A DNA stretch of 49,342 nucleotides from Hymenopellis radicata (taxonomy: Eukaryota; Basidiomycota; Agaricomycetes; Agaricales; Physalacriaceae), in contig JADNRX010000389.1 of assembly GCA_015501595.1 (NCBI GenBank), positions 1 through 49,342 of the forward strand, given 5' to 3'. Below, in pieces: positions 21,228-31,984 of this stretch (within the stretch, counting starts at the first letter, position 1; every line of letters begins with the position of its first letter). The notes beneath the pieces were generated by a model that worked only from the letters and a program-made list of their open reading frames with translations, searched no databases and had not been told where the DNA came from. The position numbers and the translations under genes are program-made.

Positions 21228-24200
21228 CCTAGCCGGGTTTACCCAGTTGGAAATGGCGGAGGGCGATAAAGACAAGACGGCTTTCAGAAGTCACATGGGT
21301 CTCTATCAGTTTCGTAGAATGCCCTTTGGACTTAGGAACGGTCCTTCTATCTTCCAGCGAGTCATGCAGGGAATTCTTGCTCCTTACCTGTGGCTGTTCA
21401 CTTTGGTGTATATTGACGACATAGTGGTCTACTCTAAAACGTGGGAAGAGCACTTGGTCCATTTAGACCAGGTCCTTTCAGCCATCGAGAAGTCAGGAAT
21501 TACTCTCGCTCCGACAAAATGCTTCGTCGGATACTCATCAATACTCCTGCTGAGGCACAAGGTTTCGCGTCTAGGATTTTCGACGCATAAGGAGAAAGTC
21601 GCCGCGATTATGGAACTGCAGCGACCCAAGACAGTATCAGATCTGCAGAAATTCCTTGGAATGGTGGTCTACTTTTCGGCTTATATTCCCTTCTATTCGT
21701 TTATCGCCGCTCCTCTATTCCTCTTGTTACAGAAAGGCGCGAAATTCCGATGGGAGGCCGAACAGGAAATAACGTTCAACCAAGCTAAGGACGCTCTATC
21801 CCTCGCTCCCGTTCTAGGACACCCTCTAGCGGGTCAGCCATACCGGCTATACACCGACGCATCAGATATCGCTTTGGGTGCCAGCCTACAGCAAGTGCAG
21901 AAGATACAGATCAAGGATCTACGGGGAACGCCTACCTATGACCGGTTAAAGCGGTCTTTCGACCATCAATTGCCAATACCGCGTCTCGTCACTAAAGTCG
22001 CTAAGGACGTAGATGAAACCGCGGAAGAACTCATCTGGGCTGACGATTTCGAGGATACGTGGGTGTACGTTGAACGTGTTATTGCCTACTGGAGTCGCAC
22101 CTTCAAGCCAGCGGAAAGGAACTATAGTGCCACAGAACGGGAAGCCCTTGCTGCCAAGGAGGCTCTAGTCAAATTTCAGCCTTTCATAGAGGGCGAGCAA
22201 GTGATACTGGTGACAGATCACGCGGCTCTCCAGTGGGCAAGGGTTTATGAAAATACCAATAAGCGACTAGCAGCGTGGGGAGCCGTATATGCTGCTTTCC
22301 CCGGGTTGAAAATTATTCATCGCCCGGGAAGAGTGCACTCGAACATGGATCCATTATCGCGCCTCCCGCGCATTCCGGAGCATCATTCGCCTTCAGTCGA
22401 TCCCTCCGACCCTATACAGCCAGACCTGGAAATGGTGGAGAAGGCGCAGGAACTGGAAGAACACAAGTCTTCCGCGAAGAGAGCAGCGTTTGAAGCTTTA
22501 TGGTGGGAAGATGTTATTTTGCCGTACTCGAAGGAGGTGGAAGCAGTGCAGACGCGCTCGCGCGCGAAAGCCGATCCACCTACGAAGCCTCGACTTTCGT
22601 CCTACCGCTCCAAGAAGGCTCCCTCTCCAGTTCAGAAACCTCTCGAAGCTACAGAGACAGCGGGCCCTAGCATTCCAAGCAAGAGAAGCGAGCCGGAATT
22701 AGAAGAATGGGGTATTCCAGAGGCCGTCGACCGCGTCATGGAGGAGGAAATCCAGGAAGATCGGCACTCTAAACTGCTTATCTCGGTAGACGAAGAGTTA
22801 GTCTCGAAGTTCGTGGAGGGCTACGCAACGGATCGTTCCTTTAAAGATGCATACGCGCGCACAGCCCCCAACGCAGAGCAACCGTTGTCTCCTTCGCATT
22901 ACCGCCGAGCCGAAAGCGGGTTATTATACTTCGCGGATGCGGACTGGAACTTGCGGCTATGCGTCCCTCGAAGTATGATCAACTGGGTGTTGAATTGGAT
23001 ACACAGCTCCTCGTCGGAAGGAGCTCACGGAGGGTCTCGAAACCTACTATCCCGTCTGAGGGAAGTGTTCTTTTGGCCGACGATGGCTAAAGATGCACGC
23101 ATCTTCGCGGAAACCTGCGATGTTTGCCAAAAGACCAAAATCGACAAGACTGGGAGAGAAGGCGGTCTTCGCTCCGCTCCAATTCCTGTTCGACCCTTTG
23201 AGACCGTTTCGCTGGACCTCATCACCGGACTGCCCCCCTCGGGGAAGGAGAAATTCACGGCGGTGCTTGTTATCGTGGACAAGCTGACAAAGTTCGCGCT
23301 CATGATTCCAACTCACAATGAGCTGAGCTCCGAAGGATTTGCCAAGTTATTCAAGGAACATGTAGTCGACATATTCGGTTTACCTCGGAAGATCATCTCA
23401 GATCGCGACAAGAGATGGACAAGCGCATTCTGGAAATCCGTCTGCGCCTTCTATGGCACCAAGCTGGCCGTCTCGACGGCGCACCACCCCCAAACAGATG
23501 GCCAAACAGAGATCCTAAACGCACGCATCGAAACTATGCTCCGAGCGTACGTCAATAGTGACCGTAAGGATTGGGCGGCATGGTTAGGCGAATTGAAGTT
23601 CGCTTACAATTCGGCTACACACAACTCGACACGCGAACGGCCAGATGAACTGCTATTCGGGTACAAGCCAGCCATTTCTACGATTCCCTACTCCTGGGAT
23701 CCTCGTAGCGTAGCAGACTACGGGATCAACAGTAGTATGGGGGAAGTGTACATTGGAGATCGCGAACTACGCAGAGAAATGGCTCGGGACGCGCTAGCTC
23801 TGGCCCAGGAACGACAGACGGTGGCGTACAATAAGGGCCGTCGAGTGGTGAAATCCATTAACGAGGGCGACCTAGTCTTAGTAAATCCTCATTCGCTGCA
23901 ACTTGTGGAAGCGGAAGGTACGGGGAAGAAACTGGTGCAACGGGGCATCGGTCCCTTCAAAGTGATGGAGCGCATCAACCCCCAGGTTTACCGCTTGAGG
24001 CTTCCAGAAGGATACACTATGCATTCAGTCGTAAATCTGGCGCATCTAAAAAGATACAAACCATCCCCAGCGTACCTTGGTGAAACGGAGGTCATGCCTC
24101 CTACGCGGAATCTCCGAGCCTTTGAAGAATATGAGGTGGAATCCGTCCTTGGGCACCGACTATCTTCCAAGAAGTCAGGTAGTCGGCGACAATACCTGGT

Positions 24201-24306
24201 AAGATGGAAAGGGTACGGACCGGAAGACGACACGTGGGAACCCGAGCAGAACTTACGCAATGCGCCTAAGATTCGCCGAGCCTACGATCGATCTCGAAAC
24301 CTCTGA
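21228..24306 (+). CDS. pol: Truncated chromovirus Pol (RT-RNase H-integrase-chromodomain)
   Basis: Counting residues from 21151: RT fragment 29-160 with YIDD at 87-90; RNase H with YTDAS (Asp 236), the SATEREALA block near 327 and VTDHAAL near 355; an insertion of about 65 residues separates the first two RNase H blocks. The integrase has an HHCC finger ending CDVCQK near 657 and a D689, D751, E787 triad (D-D-35-E). A chromodomain (about 992-1046, VRWKGYGPEDDTWEPEQN) would target chromatin. The first RT aspartate lies upstream of the breakpoint and is missing, so no active RT is expected. The open frame continues upstream to 21151 through hAT-derived DNA with only a GTG; the first ATG is near 21253. 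Confidence 0.9.
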
Positions 24307-24326
24307 TCTCCTTGTCTTCCACCGCC

Positions 24327-26390
24327 ATGTCCTCCTCCGACAGCGAAGACAGCTCGTTTCATCCGGATGTCTCATTCCGCAATCTGTCGCTAGTCGCTGC
24401 TAAGGCAGGCTACGCCTCTCATCTTCCCGTCCTAGGACAAGGCTACAAGCACGCGATGGCCTGTAAAGGCCGTTATCATGGGCGATTTGTCGAATTCCTA
24501 TGGGACGATGCCGAGAATCAGCCTCGCGTTTGTGAGGTCTGGTCGCCTAACTCGCAACTGTGCCCCGTAGTACCTGGGAAGAGGGACCCCACCTTCGATC
24601 CCCTCCACGCGTCTATCAACACCTTGCGAGTCGACGGTCACACCGGTATCTTCGATCCGCTCGAGAACCCACAGAACTTCTCGTCCCGTTTCCCTTGGTG
24701 GGGTTTCCTAGAGTTGGGACCACAGGAAGGAGAGTCTCCGTGCGTGTGGGTAGACCTTTTGGGCCACATACGCGTCCGGGGTAAAGAACTCGAGGCGACC
24801 ATGCGCATCGAAAGCTCCCTGATAGATGCCCTCATGGACGAAAACGCGGCGGTATTCCTAAGGATCACCGACTTCGGGACGGTAGGCGCTGAGGACTCCC
24901 CGCTCTGGCTTAACAAGCCGGCCTTTCCCCAGACTCCTGATATCAGCCAGCTGGCGGAGTACGCCCCCTACAATATCCTGTTATACCGGTTCACCCAAGT
25001 ACAGAGAGGTATTCGCCTGAAGAAAGTGTGGTGTCGCTACGTCGAGACGGAGTGTGTGGCGCGGCGTGGAAGCTCCACCTTTAACGTCCCTGGAACGTTT
25101 CCTCCCGCCGACGATTCACTTATGGGCGTGTTCAGTGAAGGGATGGCGGCAGCGGACCTCCTGTGGTTTTCCATCATCGGGCGCGTTCCCGTCTTCTTCG
25201 TCAGTCGTCTCTCAGATTCAGAAGTGCAGCTTCTACCCGACAATCAGCAAAGATACCGTCCGAGCGAGCTCACTATCGCAGGATATCGCCACTCCCCAGG
25301 CTGCCCTTACGAAGAAGCTTTCAAGCGGCATGGAGGGCACTTGGTGGAAAGAGTGGTGCAGACGGGTGTCTCGGCTGAGATCTCCTTCGTCCAGCTATAC
25401 GGTCGAGACCGCAACTCTAGTCGTGAGCGCGCGTACTTCGAGTTGAGAGGTTACCTGGAGGACGAGGAGAGTGTTAACGCCTACGCTCAAGTTTGCGGAG
25501 AAGCGGTTTGGGACAATTACTTCCTCCGCCGTCTAGAACGATTCTTCCCAGTAGCACATAATATTCTGGAAATAGGCGCTCTGCATATTCCTTGCGTTAT
25601 TCCCCCATCTCCCCCCCGTGCCGTGGGTACGTACGACTTCTTCTGGATGATCCGAGACATTTCACGCCCTGACGAAGATTACCCTTACTGTTTCATTAAA
25701 GGGAAACCTCTAGATCCCCGCTGGATTGGGAGTCCTCGTGCAGAGGCGTACTACGACTGGGAAAATCGACGAGTCATTCGTACCTCGTACGCGGGCGACT
25801 TCACGCTACCTTCCGGGTATCTGGCGGACGCCAGGATTTACGGATTCCCCGCTCCTCCGTGGCGTTTCTACGAGTACGACGCAGGTGGGCTGCATCAGTT
25901 ACTCTGCTCGTACTGGTGGTACGCGAAGCCGAACCCGAACCCCGATGGAATCAGTCCGTATATTCCCCCGCGCGTGGGAGGTACGCATGAATATGGGACT
26001 CAAGCCTGGTTGACCGAAACGGCTTGGGTGGATGATTTGGATGAAGCGGAACGCATACTCGCTCAGGAGATGCTGAACGAGCCCGTTGTGACCGGACCTT
26101 TCACCGAGTTACCGCTCCCTGTCCCGTCCTCGAGCGCTCTTCCGGATTCCGCCACGCTCAAGAAGCCAGTTACCCGCGCCAAATCTCGTCGTACTCGGAA
26201 GTCCAAGCAAGCCGAAATGGCCCTTGGATTGCTTCATGAACTAGAGGGCGTCACCGCTCGAGTGGGGGGCTTCCTGCAGGAGATTGCTGACCAAGGTTCC
26301 TCATCGTCGACTCTACGTGGTGATTCGAGGACGTCGGGCTTAGAGTCTCGTCTTTCAGATGAACCCTACTCCCATGAGAGGGCATTGTAA
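24327..26390 (+). CDS. Extra ORF of the chromovirus, function unknown (687 aa)
   Basis: The ORF starts at ATG 24327, 20 bp after the pol stop; the open frame reaches 24312 but only through a TTG. It ends with TAA 26388-26390, which overlaps the first bases of the proposed LTR. The protein is long, soluble-looking, rich in aromatic residues and prolines, and has no signal peptide or membrane segment. The first residues are acidic and serine-rich (SSSDSEDSSF). Near the C-terminus is a basic patch (RAKSRRTRKSK), a plausible nuclear signal, then a short amphipathic helix and a Ser-rich tail. I recognise no domain; it is not an obvious Env, Gag or RNase H duplicate. An uninterrupted 2-kb frame suggests recent selection or recent insertion. 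Confidence 0.8.
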   Translation: MSSSDSEDSSFHPDVSFRNLSLVAAKAGYASHLPVLGQGYKHAMACKGRYHGRFVEFLWDDAENQPRVCEVWSPNSQLCPVVPGKRDPTFDPLHASINTLRVDGHTGIFDPLENPQNFSSRFPWWGFLELGPQEGESPCVWVDLLGHIRVRGKELEATMRIESSLIDALMDENAAVFLRITDFGTVGAEDSPLWLNKPAFPQTPDISQLAEYAPYNILLYRFTQVQRGIRLKKVWCRYVETECVARRGSSTFNVPGTFPPADDSLMGVFSEGMAAADLLWFSIIGRVPVFFVSRLSDSEVQLLPDNQQRYRPSELTIAGYRHSPGCPYEEAFKRHGGHLVERVVQTGVSAEISFVQLYGRDRNSSRERAYFELRGYLEDEESVNAYAQVCGEAVWDNYFLRRLERFFPVAHNILEIGALHIPCVIPPSPPRAVGTYDFFWMIRDISRPDEDYPYCFIKGKPLDPRWIGSPRAEAYYDWENRRVIRTSYAGDFTLPSGYLADARIYGFPAPPWRFYEYDAGGLHQLLCSYWWYAKPNPNPDGISPYIPPRVGGTHEYGTQAWLTETAWVDDLDEAERILAQEMLNEPVVTGPFTELPLPVPSSSALPDSATLKKPVTRAKSRRTRKSKQAEMALGLLHELEGVTARVGGFLQEIADQGSSSSTLRGDSRTSGLESRLSDEPYSHERAL
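26373..26385 (+). promoter_or_regulatory. Candidate polypurine tract
   Basis: GAGAGGG (26376-26382) lies 3 bp before the proposed LTR start, the place expected of a plus-strand primer in a Ty3/gypsy element. The tract is short and not directly adjacent, so support is moderate. Confidence 0.4.
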
Positions 26391-26688
26391 GAGTCGTCGA
26401 ATACTTAAGTACATGATCGTAGGGTTAGGTATACTATGCTTACGAAATCAGATTTAACTTGCTTACCGCGTCGACGTATAAGCCTAAGTCTCTCGGACAC
26501 GCCGTGCGGTCCCGTATGAAGTCGCGTTAGACTTACCCTCTTTGGCTAAGCACCCATATCTGCTTCCGCTTCTCCGGTAGAGACCCAGGCTTGGGTGACA
26601 AGCTCTCTTGTGCACTCAGAGTTACAGAGTATGCATCTTATTCCCTCTACCTACTCGAGCCCTGCAAACTACAACGCGAGTCGTTACA
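26386..26688 (+). repeat. Probable 3' LTR (303 bp)
   Basis: It begins TGTAAGAGTCG and ends GCGAGTCGTTACA, giving the TGTAA...TTACA inverted ends common in fungal gypsy LTRs. It follows the last ORF and a purine tract. No second copy exists in the window, so the boundary is inferred from termini alone. Confidence 0.5.
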
Positions 26689-26788
26689 CCAGCGACTCAC
26701 TCTCTCCACCCAGCTAATAGGGATCTGCAGGTTGCCAGTATCGCGTACGCGTAAGCCATCCAGGTTGAGGCGATTTTTTCATTCAACT

Positions 26789-27014
26789 TACTGTAGACTT
26801 TCAATCAATTCGTCGGTCCATGTGACCTGTGACCTCACTGACGAAATTTTGGTTTCGTCGACTTACCATATATGGTAATTGCCGCCGCGGCGGGAGGCTG
26901 GCGGGGGCCCCGCCGGGGACTTTTTCGTGAATTTTGCAGTGACCATTGTGACTTTTCGTCGATTTCGGATCCTCTGTGACCCGTGACCGACGAATTGATT
27001 TAAAGTCTACAGTA
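26789..27014. mobile_element. TA-flanked MITE, family B copy 1 (226 bp)
   Basis: TACTGTAGACTTTCAATCAA at the left mirrors TTGATTTAAAGTCTACAGTA at the right, inside TA dinucleotides. The interior has TATATGGTAATTGCC next to a GC hairpin (GCGGGGGCCCCGC). Its sister is at 37484-37718. Confidence 0.85.
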
Positions 27015-27384
27015 TTTTCAACAGTGTCCAGCAGCATTTATGACGATGGCGGCGGTGAGCGCAATTAGGATAAATGGCGCACATTGCCCTGCAGATCGAC
27101 GGCCTCGTAGTCATGGAGATCGACTTTGCGTCGTCTCCTCATTCGCCAGCGAAATTAGGTGGAATACGGTACGTCTTTTTTTCTTTCATTTTTTCGTCTT
27201 GCTTATGTGCCCAGTGCAACGACGGCGACAGCGACAGTGACCTCCCACCTTTGTTCGAATCCGCCTTCTTTTTCTCTCCGCCTTTTCTATTCCGCCTTTG
27301 TTTTCTTGCTTTCTTCTATCTGTATCCATATTCACATCCCGACCATGGCCTCTACCTCCACCTCGTGCTTATCGTCACTACAAC
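27015..27384. other. Repeated-module DNA with intron-like signal
   Basis: A GAGATCGACTTTGCGTCGTC palindrome-like word (27117-27136) is followed by GGTACGTCTTTTTTTC (27168), a donor-like site, and by TGCCCAGTGC, an acceptor-like site (27204-27214). The layout matches the module at 20381-21135. No gene is named. Confidence 0.4.
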
Positions 27385-27641
27385 TACTGTACTGTTTCGA
27401 CCGTAGGTTCGCGGCCTGTGACGTGTTATGCTACGAACTTATATGGAACAAGTTCGTAGCCAGGCACAAGGGTCCAAATTACTATATTTGGACGTCCCGC
27501 CATAGGCGGGACCGAAATTTTTGCCGTTTTGGGCGATTTGACCCTGGATTTGAGCACCGTGATGCGTTATGGTTTAGGCTAAGTTTGGTTCTCAGGCCCG
27601 CGTGACGCGTTATGCGAACTTAGGGTCGAAACGGTACAGTA
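27385..27641. mobile_element. TA-flanked MITE, family C (257 bp)
   Basis: TACTGTACTGTTTCGACC at the left mirrors GGTCGAAACGGTACAGTA at the right. TTCGCGG / GCGAACTTAGG extend the inverted repeat. A hairpin TCCCGCCATAGGCGGGACC lies at the centre. Length and ends are close to family A. Confidence 0.85.
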
Positions 27642-28735
27642 CTACCACAGAAATTCATCCTTCCCGACATCATCTCTCTTCGACATCTGCATTAGTTGCC
27701 ACCGCATACAGATCACCGCGCAAACAGATCTTTGATAACCTCTCCGACGACGTGGATAAACGTAGCACCAAGACCACCACACACGTCGTGCTCAACACCC
27801 TCTACCATCCGCATTCCTACACATCTCCCGCGCGCGTTTCCAAGATGACCAAGGAGTGAGTCACCCATGCTTTATCTGCCGCCACCGCTAAGCCCTTCCT
27901 AGTTATTGGCGTCGTCTCATCCAGACGCATTGTCTACATGTCCCTCACCTGTCCTCTTACCAAACATCCACGCGCAGGATGCAGGACGTCGCTCGTACTG
28001 ATAGAATATGCCTACAATCTCGATATCCCGGATGAGGTCATGGACCATCCGCTCAAACGTATGTGTTCACTTTACACTCGTTAATTATTTTTTCCGCTCT
28101 CGCCCTGCGCTCCAACAACGACACATGCTATGACCACGACGGTCTGTGGCTCTCAACCAACAGTACGGCTGTCAATACCGGCAATGGACTTCGAGTCGTC
28201 GTCTCTCACTAATACTTTTGCCGGAACTCGCCTGGGTAGGGCCTCGAATGAGATGCGAGCGTTGTCGCCATAAATGTGACGCTCGATGCCTAGCCAATTG
28301 GGCCTCAGTACGTCTGTCTTTTATTCACCCTTATACAGCGACGTGGAACGACGCCGTCGAGGTCTTTAATATTCGTTCCAGGTCGCATCAGGCAGCTGCA
28401 AGTAAACCATCAGCCATTCGAACAGCACTGACGAGGCTACCATGGCATGGCACCATTACCATCACCCTTTCCCACTATCTTTCTATCCCCGCATCGTTGC
28501 ATTGTCGCTTCAGTCAAGAGCTGCGACAGTGCACGAGGTGGGGTTGCCATCATGCTGGGCAGGGCGCGAACTGCACTATTGTGCAGTTCTCATCACCACC
28601 CGCATGAGCACGGCTGCTCCCATTTCCACATCTATCCTAAGGTTCACTCTCCAGCGATGCTGAGCGCCCAAGAGCAGACACTGGTCCGTGTGTCAGCATA
28701 GCCCGTGCGCTCATATCGTCATGTTAGCCACATGG
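27642..28735. other. Unassigned, possibly decayed exons
   Basis: Several donor-like sites (GTATGTGTTCAC near 28060, GTACGTCTGTCTTTTA near 28308) and an acceptor-like TTATACAG near 28339 are seen. Open frames are short and unrecognised. Confidence 0.35.
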
Positions 28736-28751
28736 ACGAGAAGATCTCCAG

Positions 28752-29190
28752 TTTTGGTGCGGCGGCGCGGCCTTGTGTGATATCCTTATTGCCGCCTTCA
28801 TGACCCACTATGTGCGTATGAAATGATGGCTTTGCTCCAGCTCCCTGATGTCCATCACACACAGCTCGCCAAATACGACACGGGCTTTCGTCACACCCAG
28901 CGATTGATATTGAAGCTCATACACTTAACGGTCGAAACGGGAACCTTGACAGGTGTGAACTGAAATTCATTCGCATGTACGCACATTCGACTGATGAATG
29001 ACAAGCTGTCGGCGCCCTTCTTGATCTCATCCTGTTCTTCGCGTTCCCTTTTCAAGAAGTGTAGATGTCGGTCGCTCTATGGCTCTCCAAGCTGTACGCC
29101 AACGCGATGATCATTGTCATCAATGCGCGCCTAAAGATTGGGATCTCAGGCGTCGACGACTGTGCGCCAAGAAGAGGCTCTGCGCGTATC
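28752..29190 (+). pseudogene. DUF6534-type membrane protein relic (C-terminal part)
   Basis: Translation gives FWCGGAALCDILIAAFMTHY, then after a 53-bp intron (28812-28864) LAKYDTGFRHTQRLILKLIH and VETGTLTG, later LLDLILFFAFPFQ, a TAG stop, and ALWLSKLYANAMIIVINARL. This order of hydrophobic helices, the D-T-G-F/R-x-T-Q motif and the S-K-L-Y-A-N motif are familiar from Agaricomycete DUF6534 proteins, usually with seven membrane segments. The N-terminal helices are missing, frames change between blocks near 28960-29000, and a stop lies near 29065. Function of the family is unknown. Confidence 0.6.
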
Positions 29191-29943
29191 CGATTCCCAA
29201 CCCACCTTTCGCGTGTTCCCCTATGAAATATCTACCCCAAACTAATCGAAGTGACGCTATGCACTCTGAACCTATTGTCGCAGTAAAAGTGCGGTCTGCT
29301 GCAGTACACGCTGCACTCGCGGATGTTCCTCGAGACTCGACGCTAATATATGTGGATAATAACACTCGGATACAGATCTTGGAAGGTCCTATGGGCGGAA
29401 AAGGTGCAGCCTTTATAAGGGATGAGCTGGTGTTGATGGTTTACTGGACTTGATAGGTATGTGTCGTCCTTTGTCTTCTTGTTATCATTGAGCTCGCTGA
29501 TCACTTTCATAGAGTAGTTGTTGACTACAACGTCTCTTGTCCTTGGATATGAGCTGCGAGCCACTTGGTGTGTTGTCGTAATTGCTTCTCATAGTCATAC
29601 TCATTCCCCGCCCTTTCTTCAGACGTCAACTCGGCCGTGGCCCGTCGGGGCCTTCCTTGGATGGTAAGCTTTTCTTTATACCTACTATTACTCCATATAT
29701 TTCCCTTATCATAGTTGTGTACCGCCTCTACAATGGACTCAAGTCTGGAAGACTTACTTTCCCGCCAATTTCATTCTGGAACGTGTCGTCTGCTAGCACT
29801 GATGCATCACGACCTTCCATGGTACGTGGAGCTCATTGATTAGGTATTCATACTTTTGATAACGACTCTCGCAGATCTCGGGACAGTACCGATGTCGCCG
29901 GAGTTGTTGGGGACGTTTCTTCGCAACGTGGCCCTTGTTACTG
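29191..29943. other. Unassigned; possible intron-containing remnant
   Basis: An intron-like segment GTAAGCTTTTC...TTATCATAG (29664-29712) joins two short open stretches, but I recognise no family. Confidence 0.3.
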
Positions 29944-30280
29944 TGCAGGGGGTAAATAACAGCAGCAGCTAAATAGATAGCCAAATAGTAAGCTAAATAT
30001 GTCCTTTCACATTTACAAAACAGAAAGGTTATCCTATGATAAATACATCCTTTGTCGTCTGCCAAATCTAAATAGCCCTAAATACAAAATTTGGCAGCCA
30101 TCAAATCTTGATCGCCTGCCAATGACCAGTCTGCCAAATTCATGTTTGGCTATTCATTTTGGCAGATGACAAAGAATATCTTTGTCATCAGATAAACTTT
30201 CTGTTTTGTAGATATGAAAGGACCTATTTAGCTTACTATTTGGCTATCTATTTAGCAGCCGCTTTTATTTACCCCCTGCA
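29944..30280. mobile_element. Palindromic MITE with about 125-bp arms (337 bp)
   Basis: The left arm TGCAGGGGGTAAATAACAGC and the right arm ending TATTTACCCCCTGCA are inverted copies. AGCTAAATA / TATTTAGCT and GCCAAATAGTAAGC match across about 125 bp. The arms flank a short centre with TGGCAG / CTGCCA words. The near-identical 40-residue frames read inward from both arms are a by-product of the palindrome. No clear target duplication was found. Confidence 0.75.
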
Positions 30281-30418
30281 AAGTGTGTCCTATTTACTTT
30301 GCGCCGGTAGGAGTAATCAAACGACGACGCCTACGATGTCTCTCGGCCACCGGTATAGCTTGCGCCCTCTCCTCGCTGTCGCCAATGTCACCTTCAATAT
30401 TGGGACACGACATGTTTG

Positions 30419-30960
30419 AAACATGTACTGGTGCGGTCGTAGGAGACATTCAGGACAATATTGTCTTGCTGGTTTTGCTCTTGATGCCCACACATCCGGA
30501 GTTGCCACAACTGAGAGCATAAAGCTCTCTGGGGCTACTACGTCATTCGATGGACTTATGGGACTGGCCTCCGTGAGTCTTCATAACACTGCCCTCTGTT
30601 TACCTTGCTGAAGCAGTTTCAAGACTCTTTCCAACCAAGGTGTTCTCATTAACAAAGCACCAGTTCTTTTCACCCTCATACTCACTGATCTTGCAGCTCC
30701 TCCCAAGTCCTTAGCTGCTGCTGGTCTGATCACCGGAATCATCACCTCCTACAAGATCTCTTGCCTTGCAGATGGTCTCAATGATGTTGAAATTACATTT
30801 AGGTTCATATATTTCTTTCTAGTCATTTTGCTCATTTAACTGTCCTATATAGTAGACTCGACGACACCATGTTCGGCGCCGCATCCTCGGTTATCAGTTT
30901 GACACACACTACGACCCCGTCCACCACAGCCTTCGAGGTTAATCTCAATTGAAAAAGACT
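30419..30960 (+). pseudogene. A1 (pepsin-like) aspartic protease relic
   Basis: Successive blocks fit fungal A1 proteases: TGAVVGDIQDNIVL, then in another frame AGFALDAHTSGVATTES and SFDGLMGLAS, an intron (GTGAGT...GCAG, about 30572-30616), TLSNQGV, SLAAAGLIT, TSYKISCLADGLNDVEITF, an intron (GTTCAT...ATATAG, about 30802-30851), and LDDTMFGAAS. The flap/S-D-G-L-M-G-L segment is diagnostic. The first catalytic motif (D-T-G-S) is absent because homology begins downstream of it, near the MITE at 29944-30280; the second was not seen either. A frame change near 30468 shows it is broken. Intact members are usually secreted or vacuolar endopeptidases. Confidence 0.65.
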
Positions 30961-31178
30961 GCACCGACGACTGGCGACGAGTGGGGTTTCAAGCTGTCTA
31001 GCAATGCGAAATGGGTTGCACCTGTGTATGGTGGTCTGGAGACTGCACTGTCGTTGTGTGGGGATCTCTCTCCCTTGACGTCTGCCTGCACTGACCTGTC
31101 TGTCTATAGTTTTATCAGTATCAATGTTATTGTCGAAATGGCATTTGGACAATAACTACACGTGGGTTTGCGCTGCTG

Positions 31179-31960
31179 GTGTTTTTGATTTGTGTGTCAC
31201 TAGTACACCTGCATCTTCGTCTCTGGCATGGAACTTCTACTGATGACACCATAGTTCTTCACCCTGCAAATTATTACCGACATCTCCTTCGTGTATATCG
31301 CGTTCCGGGTGTTCCTTCCTTTCCATCAGTCCCCGAACTGGATGTACGCCTCCCACATGTCACCGTCGAATTGCCTGTGTACAAGGAAAGTCTCAAAAAG
31401 GTGATGTATATATCCGAATCACATATTAATATACTGCTCACAATCATTGACAGTGCGCCTTCAATAATATCTCTCAAGAAGGCTATGTGGCAGACGTATT
31501 TACGCCAAGGGGGCACTTCCACCATCTTGGTACATGACAACGGACTACAGCTGCTCCCCGATGCAGAGCACGCGAAAGGGATCAATTTCTACGCCGACCA
31601 CAACCTCGGATGGGGCACTCATCCGCCTCATTCAAATCAGGCGGATGGGTTCAAACGTGCTGGTCGGTTTAAGAAGGTCAGCAATATGAACTATGGGCTG
31701 ACGCTTAGCTTGCGGATGGAGAGGATTTAAAGTGAACTGGAGGAACGTGAGAGGCGTGGAGAGGGTGGAGTATCTGGAGATGATGCGGATTTGGAAGAGC
31801 GCACGCTGCAGATGACGTGCGAGGAGGTATATGAGGAGAATGAGCCGAAGTGGAGGCCTTGGGCCGCTGGTGGGAAGAGTATACGTGTCGGGCCTCGGCG
31901 ACGTTCATCTCGATTGTTGATTCAGACACCGTTGTTCCTGACCGCGAGCTTGCCAAATAG
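31179..31960 (+). pseudogene. Family-2 glycosyltransferase relic
   Basis: The translation contains LPHVTVELPVYKESLKKVI, a 48-bp intron (31406-31453, GTATAT...ACAG) that restores the frame, then SIISLKKAM, GGTSTILVHDNGLQLLPDAE, GRFKKVSNMNYGL and, later, CEEVYEENEPKWRPWA and IVDSDTVVP with its DxD (31904-31960). These blocks match the large fungal GT2 proteins in order. Breaks are an early TAA near 31728 and a frame change near 31890-31904. Homology then ends at CTTAAG-rich repeat DNA, so the C-terminal membrane part is gone. Intact relatives are processive or chitin-synthase-like transferases of the membrane. Confidence 0.7.
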
Positions 31961-31984
31961 GAGATGCAGTAGTCCCATCTCATA

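Larger units (their letters stand above)
21227..26688 (+). mobile_element. 5'-truncated Ty3/gypsy chromovirus with an extra 3' ORF
   Basis: The order is RT (partial), RNase H, integrase, chromodomain, then a second ORF, a purine-rich tract and a probable LTR. This is the pol order of Metaviridae/chromoviruses. Gag, protease, the RT N-terminus and the 5' LTR are absent. The two ORFs that remain have no stop, so decay is slight compared with the hAT transposase. Confidence 0.85.

Noticed and set aside
21151..21253. GTG at 21151 as the real start of Pol
   Set aside because: The segment derives from a hAT terminus and lacks an ATG. The RT domain is truncated, so the start is an accident of the junction.
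24312..24326. TTG at 24312 as start of the extra ORF
   Set aside because: A good ATG lies at 24327 and non-ATG starts are unusual in fungi.
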